Shown: piece by piece, positions 42,029-51,587 of the stretch
Layout: each line of letters begins with the position of its first letter
Position numbering within the stretch: the first letter of the stretch is position 1
Origin: JABCZZ01 sp964454545
Lineage (GTDB): Bacteria > Pseudomonadota > Alphaproteobacteria > Rickettsiales > JABCZZ01
Assembly: GCA_964454545.1 (NCBI GenBank)
Contig: CAYVTI010000009.1
Location: 5,685 to 69,684 of the forward strand
Direction of reading: 5' to 3'
DNA length: 64,000 bases
Notes under the pieces: generated by a model
Databases searched by the model: none
Told to the model about the DNA's origin: nothing
Seen by the model: the letters and a program-made list of their open reading frames with translations, nothing else
Position numbers and translations under genes: made by a program

Positions 42029-42309
42029 ATTTTTCCTTATGGGTAATTTTCGCAATCTACGTAATCGGGGTATCAGCACTGGCATCCAGCTTGCAGCTGA
42101 CAAAACAGGCAGGATAGTATGGATTATGGCAATTACTTCATGAAAAAATAAATCGCTATGAGAAAGATGTTCCAGTAAATCAAAAACGCATAAACTATAA
42201 TACGAAAGAAGAGTGCCCGCTGTTATAATCGGTATTCTTTATATATTACCATATCGCCTATTATAGAAAGTTCCTTCTCACAATTCAGAGACAATAAGGA
42301 TTTCTACCT

Positions 42310-43197
42310 ATGGCATTTCATTTGAAAGCGAGTGAAAAAGTACGTAATGGCGTAAAACGCATTATCCTGCGCCAGATGGATGATGTTCTGGCCATTTTGC
42401 GTGAGGTCAGTCCCCAGGACAGCAGTGCGGTGCATGACATCCGGGTGCATCTTAAGAAGATACGCGCATGCCTGCGCCTGTCACTCAGCGTTCTGAGCAC
42501 ACAGGAATATGATAAGTGGAATATCTATTTCCGCGATGCCGGGCACCCCCTGACCAAGGTGCGTGACGCAGAGGTTCTTATAGAGACCCTGGATAAGCTT
42601 GGCGTCAGCAACGTTCCTGATATACGCAAAGCGCTGCTCGCACGTTATGAAAGCATACACCATCATATACTGCAGGAAGAACAGACTTTTAAGGCGCTTT
42701 CCCGGAACCTTGAAGAGGCTCGCGTTTCCTTCAAGGATTTACCAGCAAAGCGAAAGCCTGGCAAAAAAATACTACGCAACGAATTATATCGCAGCTACCG
42801 GAGAAACCGGGATGGCTTTCAGGAAGCGAGGCGACATCCTACTGCGGAGAAGCTGCACGAATGGCGCAAGCAGGCCAAATATTTATGGTATCAGCTGCTC
42901 ATTCTGGAACGGGCATTTCCTCACAAAGTGAAAGCATGGGACAACCGCCTCCACAAGCTGACACAAACTCTGGGAAATGACCACGACCTGATTGTCCTTC
43001 GTAAAGCCCTTACTGACCATCCTGATACATTTGAGGGTAATAATATAGATGCATTATTGACTTCGATCAGTGAGAACCGCAGAAAATTGCGGAATACGGC
43101 TTTCAAGCTGGGTGATCGCCTTTATCACGATAAGCCTCGTGCCTTCGCAGACAAGATTGAGAAGCATTGGGAAAAATGGTCAAAGTCCGGTAAGTAA
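42310..43197 (+). CDS. CHAD domain protein
   Basis: A 295-residue all-helical CHAD protein. The conserved histidine/basic motifs are VHDIRVHLKKIRACLRL near residue 40, DAGHPLTKVRDAEVLIE, LHEWRKQAKYLWYQLLILE and LTQTLGNDHDLIVLR. CHAD domains bind polyphosphate and are often next to polyphosphate-related genes, but none is adjacent here. The start has AAGGA eight bases upstream. It is divergent from degP across a 280-base gap in which I see no gene. Confidence 0.9.
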   Translation: MAFHLKASEKVRNGVKRIILRQMDDVLAILREVSPQDSSAVHDIRVHLKKIRACLRLSLSVLSTQEYDKWNIYFRDAGHPLTKVRDAEVLIETLDKLGVSNVPDIRKALLARYESIHHHILQEEQTFKALSRNLEEARVSFKDLPAKRKPGKKILRNELYRSYRRNRDGFQEARRHPTAEKLHEWRKQAKYLWYQLLILERAFPHKVKAWDNRLHKLTQTLGNDHDLIVLRKALTDHPDTFEGNNIDALLTSISENRRKLRNTAFKLGDRLYHDKPRAFADKIEKHWEKWSKSGK

Positions 43198-43238
43198 TAT
43201 TTTTCATGCCTAAATCTCTCCGGGTTCCCGTTGCTTGC

Positions 43239-43262
43239 GGCGGGGGTTTTGGCGGGGGTTTT
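43239..43262 (+). repeat. Tandem 12-mer duplication
   Basis: GGCGGGGGTTTT occurs twice in direct tandem just after the CHAD gene, in a 277-base gap before the receptor gene. A 68-residue frame across it lacks coding character. Nothing else is recognised in the gap apart from a TTGACA at 43406-43411 without a convincing -10. Confidence 0.6.
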
Positions 43263-43474
43263 ATTTATATATTATCTTCAGCAACCTGGGCATTGAAAGG
43301 AGTACTTTCTTTCTTCAGGCGGAGCCGGGCAACCTTAAGCAAGGCATGTGGCCTCTATGATACAGAGAACGCTCATCCCGCATATGAGAGAAACTATAAA
43401 TATTGCTCTTGACACTTTGATACGCTAAATGTTTTGTGATCTAATAGATTGTCAGCAAAGTATCGGGGTGTCAG

Positions 43475-44446
43475 ATGGGATTATGGAACAGGTGCGACCG
43501 GGCCGAATCTGCCGCAAAGTCGGAGGCGCTTAACAGATCTCTGGCGATCGCTGAATTTGCTGCAGACGGCAAGTTAATCGCCGTCAATAAAATTTTCCTT
43601 GCAGCTACAGGCTATGACATCAATGAAATAAATGGCAAGCATCACAGTATATTCGTCGATGCCGCCTACGCGGACAGCAATGAATACAGAGAGTTCTGGA
43701 ACAGGCTCGGCCGCGGGGAATACCAGGCCGGAAGATATAAGCGCCAGGGCAAGGACGGCAAGGAAATCTGGGTGCAGGCTTCCTATAATCCGGTCATGGA
43801 TAAAAAAGGCAGATTAGTAAAAGTCATAACCTACGCTACTGATATAACGGAACTGGTGAATTCCCGTGCGGAAGTCTCCGGCCTCATCAAAGAATCATCG
43901 GAAAATATCAAGAACGTATCGGCAGCCGCGGAAGGAATGTCCGCTTCGATCAATGAAATTAACCGGAACATGAATCTGTCCAAGACCGCCGTGGACGATA
44001 TTGTCGCAAAAATAAATTTTGCCGAAGAAGCGAGCAGGCAGTTGCTGAAAACTTCCAAATCGATGGAGGGGATTGTTGAATTTATCAGAGACATCGCGGA
44101 GCAGGTCAACCTTCTTGCCTTGAATGCCACAATAGAAGCGGCGCGCGCCGGAGAAGCGGGCAAGGGATTTGCGGTCGTTGCATCGGAAGTCAAAAGTCTC
44201 GCCAACCAGACAGGGGCGGCTACCGATAATATTTCCAAGGAAATTGCCGAAATGCAGAACATATCGACCAAGGTGGCTTCCAGCGTGGGAGAGGCGGTAA
44301 AGACTGCTGATCTGGTAAGCGAATATGTCAGCAGCGTCGCAGCCGCGCTTGAGGAGCAAAGTATCGTAACCAAGGATATTTCAGGCAATACGCATAAATC
44401 GCTGGATCTTATTGGCCATATCAACCGTTGCCTGAGCAAGGTATAA
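43475..44446 (+). CDS. Soluble PAS-domain chemoreceptor (methyl-accepting protein)
   Basis: A 323-residue chemoreceptor without membrane segments. A PAS domain fills about 20-125 (FAADGKLIAVNKIFLAATGY, VQASYNPVMDKKGRLVKVITYATDIT), like the Aer/BdlA group, which often binds a flavin or haem. The signalling domain from about 135 is a helical hairpin with the tip NLLALNATIEAARAGE and GKGFAVVASEVKSLANQT. The C-terminus lacks the NWETF-type CheR/CheB tether. It converges on the che operon, which supports a role in intracellular redox or energy sensing. Confidence 0.92.
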   Translation: MGLWNRCDRAESAAKSEALNRSLAIAEFAADGKLIAVNKIFLAATGYDINEINGKHHSIFVDAAYADSNEYREFWNRLGRGEYQAGRYKRQGKDGKEIWVQASYNPVMDKKGRLVKVITYATDITELVNSRAEVSGLIKESSENIKNVSAAAEGMSASINEINRNMNLSKTAVDDIVAKINFAEEASRQLLKTSKSMEGIVEFIRDIAEQVNLLALNATIEAARAGEAGKGFAVVASEVKSLANQTGAATDNISKEIAEMQNISTKVASSVGEAVKTADLVSEYVSSVAAALEEQSIVTKDISGNTHKSLDLIGHINRCLSKV

Positions 44447-44459
44447 CGGTCTGGCATTT

Positions 44460-45281
44460 TTATTTTCTTAGAGAATCTTCTAAAATATACAGTCCGTGCT
44501 CGTCTTTGACGTACTGGTCGATCATGCCTGTGATATTTTCCGTGCTGCCAACCAGCAATACACCACCCGGATTCATCATGGAGCCAATCTTGTGCAAGGT
44601 ATCGCGCTTGGTAGGTTCATCAAAATAAATAAGGACATTCCGGCACAGAATGATGTCGAATTTCCCGGGGAGGTTTATATTCCTGATAAGATTCTGTTGC
44701 CTGAATTCAACCATGTTGCGCAGCTTCTCCTCAATCTGCCAGTTTCCATCCGGCAATTGCGTAAAATACTTGTGGAGGAACCGTTTAGGCATTCCCCTTT
44801 GCACTTCAAAGGGCGAATAAATGCCCTGTTTCGCCTTTTCAAGCACGCGTGCGGATATATCCGTCGCTATAATCTCAAAATCAAATTCCGGCATTACTTG
44901 CGTCTCCTCACGCAGGCATATGGCGACCGAATAAGGCTCCTGTCCTGTCGAACAGGCGGAACTCCATATGCGAATCCGGCCTCCATCCGGACGCGCATGC
45001 TTCAGGCGCGGCAATATGATCCTTCTGAGGTGCTCGAACGGTTTCCTGTCACGGAAAAACATCGACTCGTTCGTCGTCATGGCGTCAATGGTTTCCGTGA
45101 CAAGCTTTTCATCGGGCTTTGCCTGCATGTTCCTGATGAACCCGGAGAGATCCTTAAAACCGAATTTCTTCGCCAGCGGTAACAGGCGGCTCTCCAGCAG
45201 ATATATCTTATCGCGCGTAATCACCTGGCCAGAACCATTCTTCAGGATACTGCTGATAAAATCTAATTCATCTTTTCTCAT
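44460..45281 (-). CDS. cheR: Chemotaxis protein methyltransferase CheR
   Basis: CheR methylates glutamates of chemoreceptors using S-adenosylmethionine. The 273-residue protein has the helical N-terminal domain with the TTNESMFFRDRKPFEHL segment and the SAM-binding block IWSSACSTGQEPYSVAI. It also shows EIIATDISARVLEKA, FDIILCRNVLIYFDEPTK and the final GSTENITGM. It is the last gene of the che operon and overlaps cheB by 14 bases. Confidence 0.96.
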   Translation of the reverse strand: MRKDELDFISSILKNGSGQVITRDKIYLLESRLLPLAKKFGFKDLSGFIRNMQAKPDEKLVTETIDAMTTNESMFFRDRKPFEHLRRIILPRLKHARPDGGRIRIWSSACSTGQEPYSVAICLREETQVMPEFDFEIIATDISARVLEKAKQGIYSPFEVQRGMPKRFLHKYFTQLPDGNWQIEEKLRNMVEFRQQNLIRNINLPGKFDIILCRNVLIYFDEPTKRDTLHKIGSMMNPGGVLLVGSTENITGMIDQYVKDEHGLYILEDSLRK

Positions 45282-46350
45282 CGCTCGACCTGATCATGTA
45301 AGAGGCTATTTCCTCTATGGGCAACACTGCGCTGCATAATTTATTGTCCACAACCGCCTGCGGCATTCCCCATACCACGGACGTCTGCGCATCCTGCACG
45401 ATGACCGTACCCCCGGCTTTCACGACGGCGCGTGCGCCCGCGACGCCATCGCTTCCCATCCCGGTAAGGATGGCCGCCAGCAGATGCCTGCCATATATAT
45501 CCGCAAGCGCCTCCAGCATGGTATCGATGGAAGGGCGGCAGAAATTCACCGGCGCTTCCTGATTAAGGCGTATAACCACCCTGTCCGCGTTCTTTTCCGG
45601 AACCATATGGTAATTACCCGGGGCCAGGTAAACGGCGCCCGGGCGGACAGTATCCCCATCCCTGCCCTCCAGGCACGGGTGACTGGAATACTGCCCTATA
45701 TGCTGCGCCAGAACAGTGGTGAAAGCAGGCGGCATGTGCTGGGCGACAAACAGCGGCACATGGGGGAAATTCGTGCTCAGGCCCTGAAACAAGGTCCTTA
45801 GCGCTCCGGGGCCACCCGTGGAACATCCTACAGCTATTGCCTTGACGGGGCTGGAAGGATAGGTGGTGCCAATTGCAGGCTTTTGCACAGCCGCTGTGCT
45901 GCTATTTCCGGTAAATGCCTCATGAGGGCGAAAATTCCTTGCCCCCAGCATCCTGATTTTGCTGATTAGTTCACTGTAGAATTGCCTGACCTCCTCACCG
46001 TCATTACGCGAACTTGGCTTTGTTACGTAATCCGATGCACCAAGCTCCAATGCGCGCAGAGTCACCTCCGCATTCCGCACGGTAAGCATGGATACCATAA
46101 TAATGCGTGATTTCGGCGACAATCTGATGAGCTGCGGCAGCGCCGTAATTCCGTCCATTCCCGGCATTTCGACATCGAGCAATATGATATCCGGCTTGAT
46201 ATGGCTTAGCTGATGAATGGCAGCGGTCCCATTAAATACTGAGCCAATCACTTCTATATCCTTCGCCTCTTCCAGTCCACGCGACAGAAGTCCGCGGACG
46301 ATGGCCGAGTCGTCGACAATCATGACTCGTATCTTCGTATCGGATGTCAT
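45268..46350 (-). CDS. cheB: Protein-glutamate methylesterase/glutaminase CheB
   Basis: CheB removes receptor methyl groups and is activated by CheA. The 360-residue protein has an N-terminal receiver (VMIVDDSAIVRGLL, phospho-Asp in ILLDVEMPGMDG, YVTKP) and a C-terminal esterase. The catalytic Ser is in GCSTGGPGALR, His in FVAQHMPPAFT and Asp in TGMGSDGVAG. It is flanked by the CheZ-like gene upstream and cheR downstream, overlapping the latter. Confidence 0.97.
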   Translation of the reverse strand: MTSDTKIRVMIVDDSAIVRGLLSRGLEEAKDIEVIGSVFNGTAAIHQLSHIKPDIILLDVEMPGMDGITALPQLIRLSPKSRIIMVSMLTVRNAEVTLRALELGASDYVTKPSSRNDGEEVRQFYSELISKIRMLGARNFRPHEAFTGNSSTAAVQKPAIGTTYPSSPVKAIAVGCSTGGPGALRTLFQGLSTNFPHVPLFVAQHMPPAFTTVLAQHIGQYSSHPCLEGRDGDTVRPGAVYLAPGNYHMVPEKNADRVVIRLNQEAPVNFCRPSIDTMLEALADIYGRHLLAAILTGMGSDGVAGARAVVKAGGTVIVQDAQTSVVWGMPQAVVDNKLCSAVLPIEEIASYMIRSSDEKR

Positions 46351-46366
46351 GCAGGCTGCCCAGTAT

Positions 46367-46996
46367 TTAAGAGTTAGATATATCCTTGAATAAGGCGTCG
46401 ATGTCTTGCTGCGAAGGCGCGTTGCTCGGCAACTGCGGCCCGTTCAGCAATGTATTGCCTTCGCGCGTGTCCCTGAATTCCCCGGCATTTGCGGAACCGT
46501 TGTTGGAGAAGAACCGGGTAAGGTAATTAATTTTCGATTCTACAAATTCAAGTTCGCGCATTACTTTTATGATGCGCTGGCCGGTGAGATCCTGAAAATT
46601 ACAAGCTTCATACAAACGCGTAGTCACATCCACAATCTTATCCTTCGTTTCCTGGGACGCGTTGGAATTCTGGATGATCTTCTGTATTTCGTCCGCAGCA
46701 TCCATGATGGTACCAGCCGCTTCTTCCGTCGCTTTTATCACCGCCTCGAGCTGGGTGATGTTCTGGTTCGCCATCTCTTCGGGCACAAGCGATATGAATT
46801 CTTTTTTGGTGGTTTCTATGTGGTTCGCTATCTTGACGATTTCATTCTGCAGGAGCACGTTGAATTCCGACTGACCGCCACCGAGGTATTTGCTGACTTC
46901 CTCCAGGATGCCGCTTATATCGTACAGCGTGATGGAGTCTCCTTTCTTACGCAAGGACTCAAGCCGCAGCGCCAATATATTATATATTTCCTGCAT
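46367..46996 (-). CDS. cheZ: CheZ-type CheY-P phosphatase
   Basis: A 209-residue helical protein with the two CheZ hallmarks. The catalytic block is ACNFQDLTGQRIIKVM, where Asp136 and Gln140 match the catalytic pair of E. coli CheZ. A C-terminal amphipathic peptide, SQQDIDALFKDIS, resembles the CheY-binding tail, joined by a flexible linker. A long helical hairpin occupies about 60-150. The position between cheY and cheB supports the assignment. Classical CheZ is known mainly from gamma- and betaproteobacteria, with diverged forms in other groups. Confidence 0.85.
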   Translation of the reverse strand: MQEIYNILALRLESLRKKGDSITLYDISGILEEVSKYLGGGQSEFNVLLQNEIVKIANHIETTKKEFISLVPEEMANQNITQLEAVIKATEEAAGTIMDAADEIQKIIQNSNASQETKDKIVDVTTRLYEACNFQDLTGQRIIKVMRELEFVESKINYLTRFFSNNGSANAGEFRDTREGNTLLNGPQLPSNAPSQQDIDALFKDISNS

Positions 46997-47008
46997 CTTA
47001 TACTATAC

Positions 47009-47410
47009 TCATGAGGTTATAGCCGTTCCCAGAACGCTGACAATCTTGCTCTTCAGCGTTTCCGCGCTGAAAGGCTTTACGATATAATTATTAACCCCGG
47101 CCTGTTTGGCGGCGATGATGTTCTCCTCCTTGCTTTCGGCGGTAACCATGATGAACGGGGTAGTCTTTAGCTTCTCGTCAGCGCGTATGTGCTTCAGCAG
47201 TTCCAGGCCGGTCATCGGCTTCATGTTCCAGTCGGATATGATGAGGGAAAATGATTTTTCCTGCATCTTTGCAATCGCACCCTGCCCGTCCGTCGCTTCC
47301 TCGACATTGAGGAAGCCATTCTGGCTGAGCAGGTTCCTGACGATGCGAAGCATCGTTTTATTATCATCTACAATCAGTATCGGAATATTCCTGTTATTAT
47401 GAATGACCAT
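47009..47410 (-). CDS. cheY: Chemotaxis response regulator CheY
   Basis: A 133-residue single receiver domain that carries the signal from CheA to the flagellar motor. The acidic pair is in ILIVDDN (15-16), the phospho-acceptor Asp60 in LIISDWNMKPMTGLELL, the conserved Thr in FIMVTAES, and the Lys in YIVKPFSAETL. The wording DWNMKPMTG is that of CheY proper. It lies between cheW (79 bases upstream) and the CheZ-like gene. Confidence 0.95.
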   Translation of the reverse strand: MVIHNNRNIPILIVDDNKTMLRIVRNLLSQNGFLNVEEATDGQGAIAKMQEKSFSLIISDWNMKPMTGLELLKHIRADEKLKTTPFIMVTAESKEENIIAAKQAGVNNYIVKPFSAETLKSKIVSVLGTAITS

Positions 47411-47489
47411 AAAGCGCTCTTTATATTACATGAGTACACACAACATTATTACACACGCATATTAATACTTGGTTAACGCTCCGCCCCGA

Positions 47490-47966
47490 TTAAAAAGCGA
47501 GGAGTTTATTTATATTTACTATTATCATAAGCTTGCCATCCAGCTTGTAGATTCCGGACGATATATTTCTCCAATGAGCGGAAAGATTGTTAGGAGGCCT
47601 CTCCATCTCGCCGGATGGAAGCTTTATCACTCCTCCCACGGAATCAACGACCAGACTGAGCAACTCGCCTTTATGTTCAACAATCACGCTCATGACTTTA
47701 CTGCAGTCCCTGGCGTCACGGGGCGGCAACCCAAGGCATTCACGGACATCCACCGCCGCGATAATACGCCCGCGCAAATTAAGAAGGCCTATAACCTGCT
47801 TGGGGGCCAAAGGAACATGGGCAGTTTTAAGCCCCCGCAGCACATCATGGATGATAGCGACCGGAATGCCAAACATCTGGTCCCCCACCTGGACGCTGAC
47901 ATATTCCTCGTTCCCGGCCTGTATATGAGACTTTGCCTGTCCTGCTTGCTGAGCGCCTGGAATCAT
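47490..47966 (-). CDS. cheW: Chemotaxis coupling protein CheW
   Basis: CheW links receptors to CheA. The ATG at 47966 overlaps the cheA stop (ATGA), gives 158 residues and was preferred over an upstream in-frame start at 47996 inside cheA. The domain shows YVSVQVGDQMFGIPVAIIHD, VIGLLNLRGRIIAAVDVRECLGL and SLVVDSVGGVIKL. It ends IVNINKLLAF. The short pre-domain stretch, about 20 residues of Gln/Ala, is unremarkable. Confidence 0.96.
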   Translation of the reverse strand: MIPGAQQAGQAKSHIQAGNEEYVSVQVGDQMFGIPVAIIHDVLRGLKTAHVPLAPKQVIGLLNLRGRIIAAVDVRECLGLPPRDARDCSKVMSVIVEHKGELLSLVVDSVGGVIKLPSGEMERPPNNLSAHWRNISSGIYKLDGKLMIIVNINKLLAF

Positions 47967-50587
47967 ACTCCGCCCTCCTTCTCTTCCTTGAAGCAAGCGG
48001 CGATCGATTTAAGCAAAGCAGCGCGATCGGTTTTCAATATCATATCCCTGAAACCTGACTTCCTGCTTTTTTCTATAGCCTGCTCATTCTTATTGGAGGT
48101 GAACGCGAACAGGGGGATATGCGAAAACCTTGGGTCATTCCGGCATAGCTCGGCCAGCGCATACCCGTCTATCCCCGGCATTTCTATGTCGCTTACGATC
48201 ACATCGAAGTCGGACTTGTTTTCAAGCGCCTGAACCGCTTCCTTTACATTATTCACGGCGGTCACTTTATAGCCTACGGAGATCAGCAGCGGCACGGTAA
48301 GGCCACGGAAGAACATGCTGTCTTCTACCAGTAGTAATTCATATTTCCTATCCGACTTTGCGAATGCGCCTTCAACATCGCTTATTCCCACTATGTCGCG
48401 CAACATATAAGCGACATCCACGATATCGGTCGTTTTCCCGTCTATTATTGTGCTTCCGAACAACCCCTTTTCAACAGACGATGATTTTACATCGTACGGC
48501 ACCCTGACCACGTCCAAAATCCGGTCAATTACGATACCGAGATTCCTGTTATCATAGGTAAATACTATAACATATCTAAGGCCTTCCTTCGGCAGCTCCT
48601 CATCCCCCAGGGTGCGCAGGCTCATCAGGCTGCCTTTGTATTGCACCACCGGACGCTTTCCGGCAGCGATCTCGACTTTGGCCATGTCGATTTTCTCAAG
48701 ACGGGAAATCAGCTCAAGCGGCACCGCTTTAGGAGCCCCCTTCTGGCTTTTAAACAGCAGGTAACTTACGAGCGCGCCGCCAGCGGAATCATCTTTAAAC
48801 GCTGCCGACGTGTCCAGCGTGCTGGAAATATCCTCTGCACCCGTAGCGCGCGCCAGACCGTTCGGATCCAGAATCATAATAATGTTTCCGTCACCCAATA
48901 TGGCATTGCCGGAATAGAGCGTTATGGATTTTAAAAGCTCCGAATTGGGTTTTATGACGATTTCCTCAATATCGAAGACATGTTCCACCGCAATGCCAAA
49001 ACTGTAGCCGCCTACTTTGCATATCACGACAAACTCCGTGTTGCCTTTCTTGCCGTTCATCGACATGCCAAGGATTTCGGCCAGCGATATGACCGGCAGC
49101 AATTTCCCGCGCAGGCGCAGAACCGATGCGTTCTCGACATGTTCTATGACATGCCCGGAGCCCTCACCCACGCGCACCAGCTCCTGTACATTAATCTGCG
49201 GCAATGCAAAACGCTCCCCGCAAGTCTCCACTATGAGCACGGAAACAATGGCAAGGGTAAGCGGTATCTTGATATTGAACTTTGAACCTTTCCCGAAAAT
49301 CGAAGTCAGTTCCAGCGTGCCCCCGATTTTTTCTATATTGTAGCGCACCACGTCCATGCCGATGCCGCGTCCGGAAATGCTGGTGACTTTCTCAGCGGTC
49401 GAGAAGCCTGGCAGGAATATGAACTGGACTATCTGCTGGCCGGTCAGTTTGGCCATCTGCTCTTCCGTAGCCAGCCCGTTTTTCAAAGCCCGCTGTTTTA
49501 TCTTCTCTATATTTATGCCGCGGCCATCGTCGGACAGTTCTATGATGATATGCCCGCCTTCATGAAAGGCGGATAAGGTGATGGTACCCGCTTCAGGTTT
49601 TCCGGCCGCCACTCTTTCTTCCGGCGACTCGAGCCCGTGGTCGCAGGAATTCCTCACCATGTGGATGAGGGGGTCTTTTATCGCTTCCAGCAGCTGGCGA
49701 TCGAGCTCCGTCTCCGCGCCTATCATGCGTAAATCAATTTTCTTTTCCAGCTCATGCGACAGATCCCGTATCAGGCGGGGAAATTTTGACCAGGCATTGC
49801 TTATAGGCTGCATGCGCGTTTTCATTATGCCTTCCTGCAGATCCGAAGCGATCTGGCTCAGTTTCTGCAAGCGGAACGAAAGCACCCGATCGGAGCGCGT
49901 TTTTATAATTTGCGATAACTGATTGCGTGTGAGGACCAGTTCGCCCACCAGCTGCATCAGGTTTTCCAGCACATCGAGATTGACGCGTATGGACTGCGCC
50001 TGCGCACTTCCCTGAGCACTGTGTTCATTTGCTTCCTCAGCATGCGTGGAAGTGTTATTTTTGTCCTGAGATGCATCAGCGTCATGCTCCGGCATCTTCT
50101 GCGCAGCCGGTGTTTCTGATGCAGCAGGAATATTATCAGTTTCTTCCGGCTGGCTGGACAGCGTTCCCTTATTTTGATCTCCCGCGCCTCTCAACGTATT
50201 AAGCCGGCTAATTAGCTCCGAATCGTCTCCCGTTTGTTCTTTCCCATGCAGTTTCAGATATTCCACAATGGATTTGATAGTGTCCAGCGACTCAAGCACC
50301 CCGGATATGACCTCCGGAGATACCGGAATAGCATTATCGCGAATCTCTCCCAGTATGCTCTCAGATGCGTGGGCAATCGTTTCCAGCCGCGAGAGTCCCA
50401 GAAAGCCGCAGGTGCCCTTAATAGTATGGACAAGGCGGAATATGTTGCCAAGAGCTTCCGAATCCGACGGCTCTTTCTCGAACCTCACCAGTTCGGTATC
50501 AAGCGTCGCAAGGCTTTCCGCCGTCTCCGTAATAAATTCGCTGATCAGATCATCCATATTGACTTTGGCCCTGGGAATTTCAGACAA
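47963..50587 (-). CDS. cheA: Chemotaxis histidine kinase CheA with C-terminal receiver
   Basis: An 874-residue hybrid CheA. Domains in order: HPt with His54 (LVHTIKGTCGFLGL), an acidic/Gln-rich linker (about 125-200), dimerisation helices, an ATPase with HMVRNSCDHGLESPEER, DDGRGINIEKI and GRGIGMDVVR, then the CheW-like regulatory domain. A second CheW-like stretch (about 600-740, YVIVFTYDNRNLGIVIDRIL) follows, then a receiver from about 748 (ELLLVEDSMFFRGL, VSDIEMPGIDGYALAELC). It is the first gene of the operon. The duplicated coupling domain and receiver are typical of complex alphaproteobacterial CheA. A 220-base gap separates it from hisI. Confidence 0.95.
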   Translation of the reverse strand: MSEIPRAKVNMDDLISEFITETAESLATLDTELVRFEKEPSDSEALGNIFRLVHTIKGTCGFLGLSRLETIAHASESILGEIRDNAIPVSPEVISGVLESLDTIKSIVEYLKLHGKEQTGDDSELISRLNTLRGAGDQNKGTLSSQPEETDNIPAASETPAAQKMPEHDADASQDKNNTSTHAEEANEHSAQGSAQAQSIRVNLDVLENLMQLVGELVLTRNQLSQIIKTRSDRVLSFRLQKLSQIASDLQEGIMKTRMQPISNAWSKFPRLIRDLSHELEKKIDLRMIGAETELDRQLLEAIKDPLIHMVRNSCDHGLESPEERVAAGKPEAGTITLSAFHEGGHIIIELSDDGRGINIEKIKQRALKNGLATEEQMAKLTGQQIVQFIFLPGFSTAEKVTSISGRGIGMDVVRYNIEKIGGTLELTSIFGKGSKFNIKIPLTLAIVSVLIVETCGERFALPQINVQELVRVGEGSGHVIEHVENASVLRLRGKLLPVISLAEILGMSMNGKKGNTEFVVICKVGGYSFGIAVEHVFDIEEIVIKPNSELLKSITLYSGNAILGDGNIIMILDPNGLARATGAEDISSTLDTSAAFKDDSAGGALVSYLLFKSQKGAPKAVPLELISRLEKIDMAKVEIAAGKRPVVQYKGSLMSLRTLGDEELPKEGLRYVIVFTYDNRNLGIVIDRILDVVRVPYDVKSSSVEKGLFGSTIIDGKTTDIVDVAYMLRDIVGISDVEGAFAKSDRKYELLLVEDSMFFRGLTVPLLISVGYKVTAVNNVKEAVQALENKSDFDVIVSDIEMPGIDGYALAELCRNDPRFSHIPLFAFTSNKNEQAIEKSRKSGFRDMILKTDRAALLKSIAACFKEEKEGGV

Positions 50588-50808
50588 TATGGTTCATTTA
50601 TACCACCCAAAAGTTAAAATCAGGTTAAGGCCAAATATTTAAAATATATTAATAATAGCAATAGGTTGCTTATGCCTATGCATTAGATCAAGTGCCAGAA
50701 CAATACATTACAATGTGCTTCAGGGAATAAGCATGGGCAGCGCGACAACAGTAAGAAAGAGCTTGGATTTTGCCTAACTGAACGTAATATAAAAATACAG
50801 CTATCACT

Positions 50809-51153
50809 ATGAACCAAGACACTATAAAAACACTCCTTGCTAAAATAGCATTCAACGCCGAAGGGCTGGTGCCGGTCGTCGCCCAGAATTATGACAATGA
50901 TGAAGTGCTGATGATGGCATGGATGAACAAAGAAGCCTTCACCCTGACGATGCAGACCGGGCGGATGACCTACTGGTCGCGTTCGCGTAGCAAGCTCTGG
51001 TGCAAAGGTGAAACTTCGGGAAACAAGCAGATACTCAAGGAAATATGGGTGGACTGCGACGGTGACACGCTGCTTGCCAAGGTGGAACAGACCGGCCCTG
51101 CCTGCCACACCGGCGCGCCCAATTGCTTTTTTACCAGGCTGGAGTTGTTATAA
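50809..51153 (+). CDS. hisI: Phosphoribosyl-AMP cyclohydrolase
   Basis: HisI opens the ring of phosphoribosyl-AMP in histidine synthesis. The 114-residue protein has the family signature in order: LVPVVAQNYDNDEVLMMAWM, the metal-binding WSRSRSKLWCKGETSGN and the catalytic WVDCDGDTLLAKVEQTGPAC followed by HTG. It is a stand-alone HisI (not fused to HisE), and no other his genes are near. It is divergent from cheA. Confidence 0.97.
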   Translation: MNQDTIKTLLAKIAFNAEGLVPVVAQNYDNDEVLMMAWMNKEAFTLTMQTGRMTYWSRSRSKLWCKGETSGNKQILKEIWVDCDGDTLLAKVEQTGPACHTGAPNCFFTRLELL

Positions 51154-51283
51154 AACGTAAATAGGAGACCGGATTGTCTACAATGAATACTCTCCAAACG
51201 ATATGGAATGCGTTTGGCAAAACGTAAAACATAGTCCTCTAAAATTCATACAGGGCAACCGATTGCTTTTATGTAAGTTTTCC

Positions 51284-51329
51284 TCGACAAATCCTTTAAT
51301 ATAACCTATACTGGCTAAGTTAGCTAAGT
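51284..51329 (+). promoter_or_regulatory. Promoter and possible operator of the toxin-antitoxin locus
   Basis: TCGACA (51284-51289) and TATACT (51307-51312) are separated by exactly 17 bases, a good sigma-70 promoter. Right after the -10, GCTAAGT is repeated at 51314-51320 and 51323-51329, and the centre TTAGCTAA (51320-51327) is palindromic. This placement fits an operator for autoregulation by the antitoxin. Confidence 0.55.
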
Positions 51330-51338
51330 GAGGTCAGA

Positions 51339-51587
51339 ATGATAGTAAATATGCATGAAGCGAAGACCCATCTCTCCAAATATGTAGAAAAAGCCCTTGC
51401 GGGTGAGGAAATTATCCTTGCGCGCGCCAATGAGCCGTTGGTTACCTTGGTACCCTTAGCAACGCACGGCGATAGATACAACAATGTTATATTCGGCGTT
51501 ATGGAAGGAAGCTTTACTATTCCCGAGAATTTTGACGCCCCATTGCCGGAAGATGTGCTTGCGGAATTTTATAAGGATAAACCGTGA
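51339..51587 (+). CDS. Phd/YefM-type antitoxin
   Basis: An 82-residue antitoxin. The N-terminus MIVNMHEAKTHLSKYVEKAL and GEEIILARANEPLVTLVPL are the Phd/YefM DNA-binding fold. The C-terminal 35 residues, ending in FYKDKP, would wrap the toxin. A GAGG ribosome binding site lies just upstream. The stop overlaps the toxin start by four bases (GTGA), the usual coupled arrangement; the pair probably represses its own promoter. Confidence 0.9.
   Translation: MIVNMHEAKTHLSKYVEKALAGEEIILARANEPLVTLVPLATHGDRYNNVIFGVMEGSFTIPENFDAPLPEDVLAEFYKDKP

Noticed and set aside
43206..43412. A 68-residue frame after the CHAD gene.
   Set aside because: No ribosome binding site or family resemblance, and it is built over a tandem G-rich repeat.
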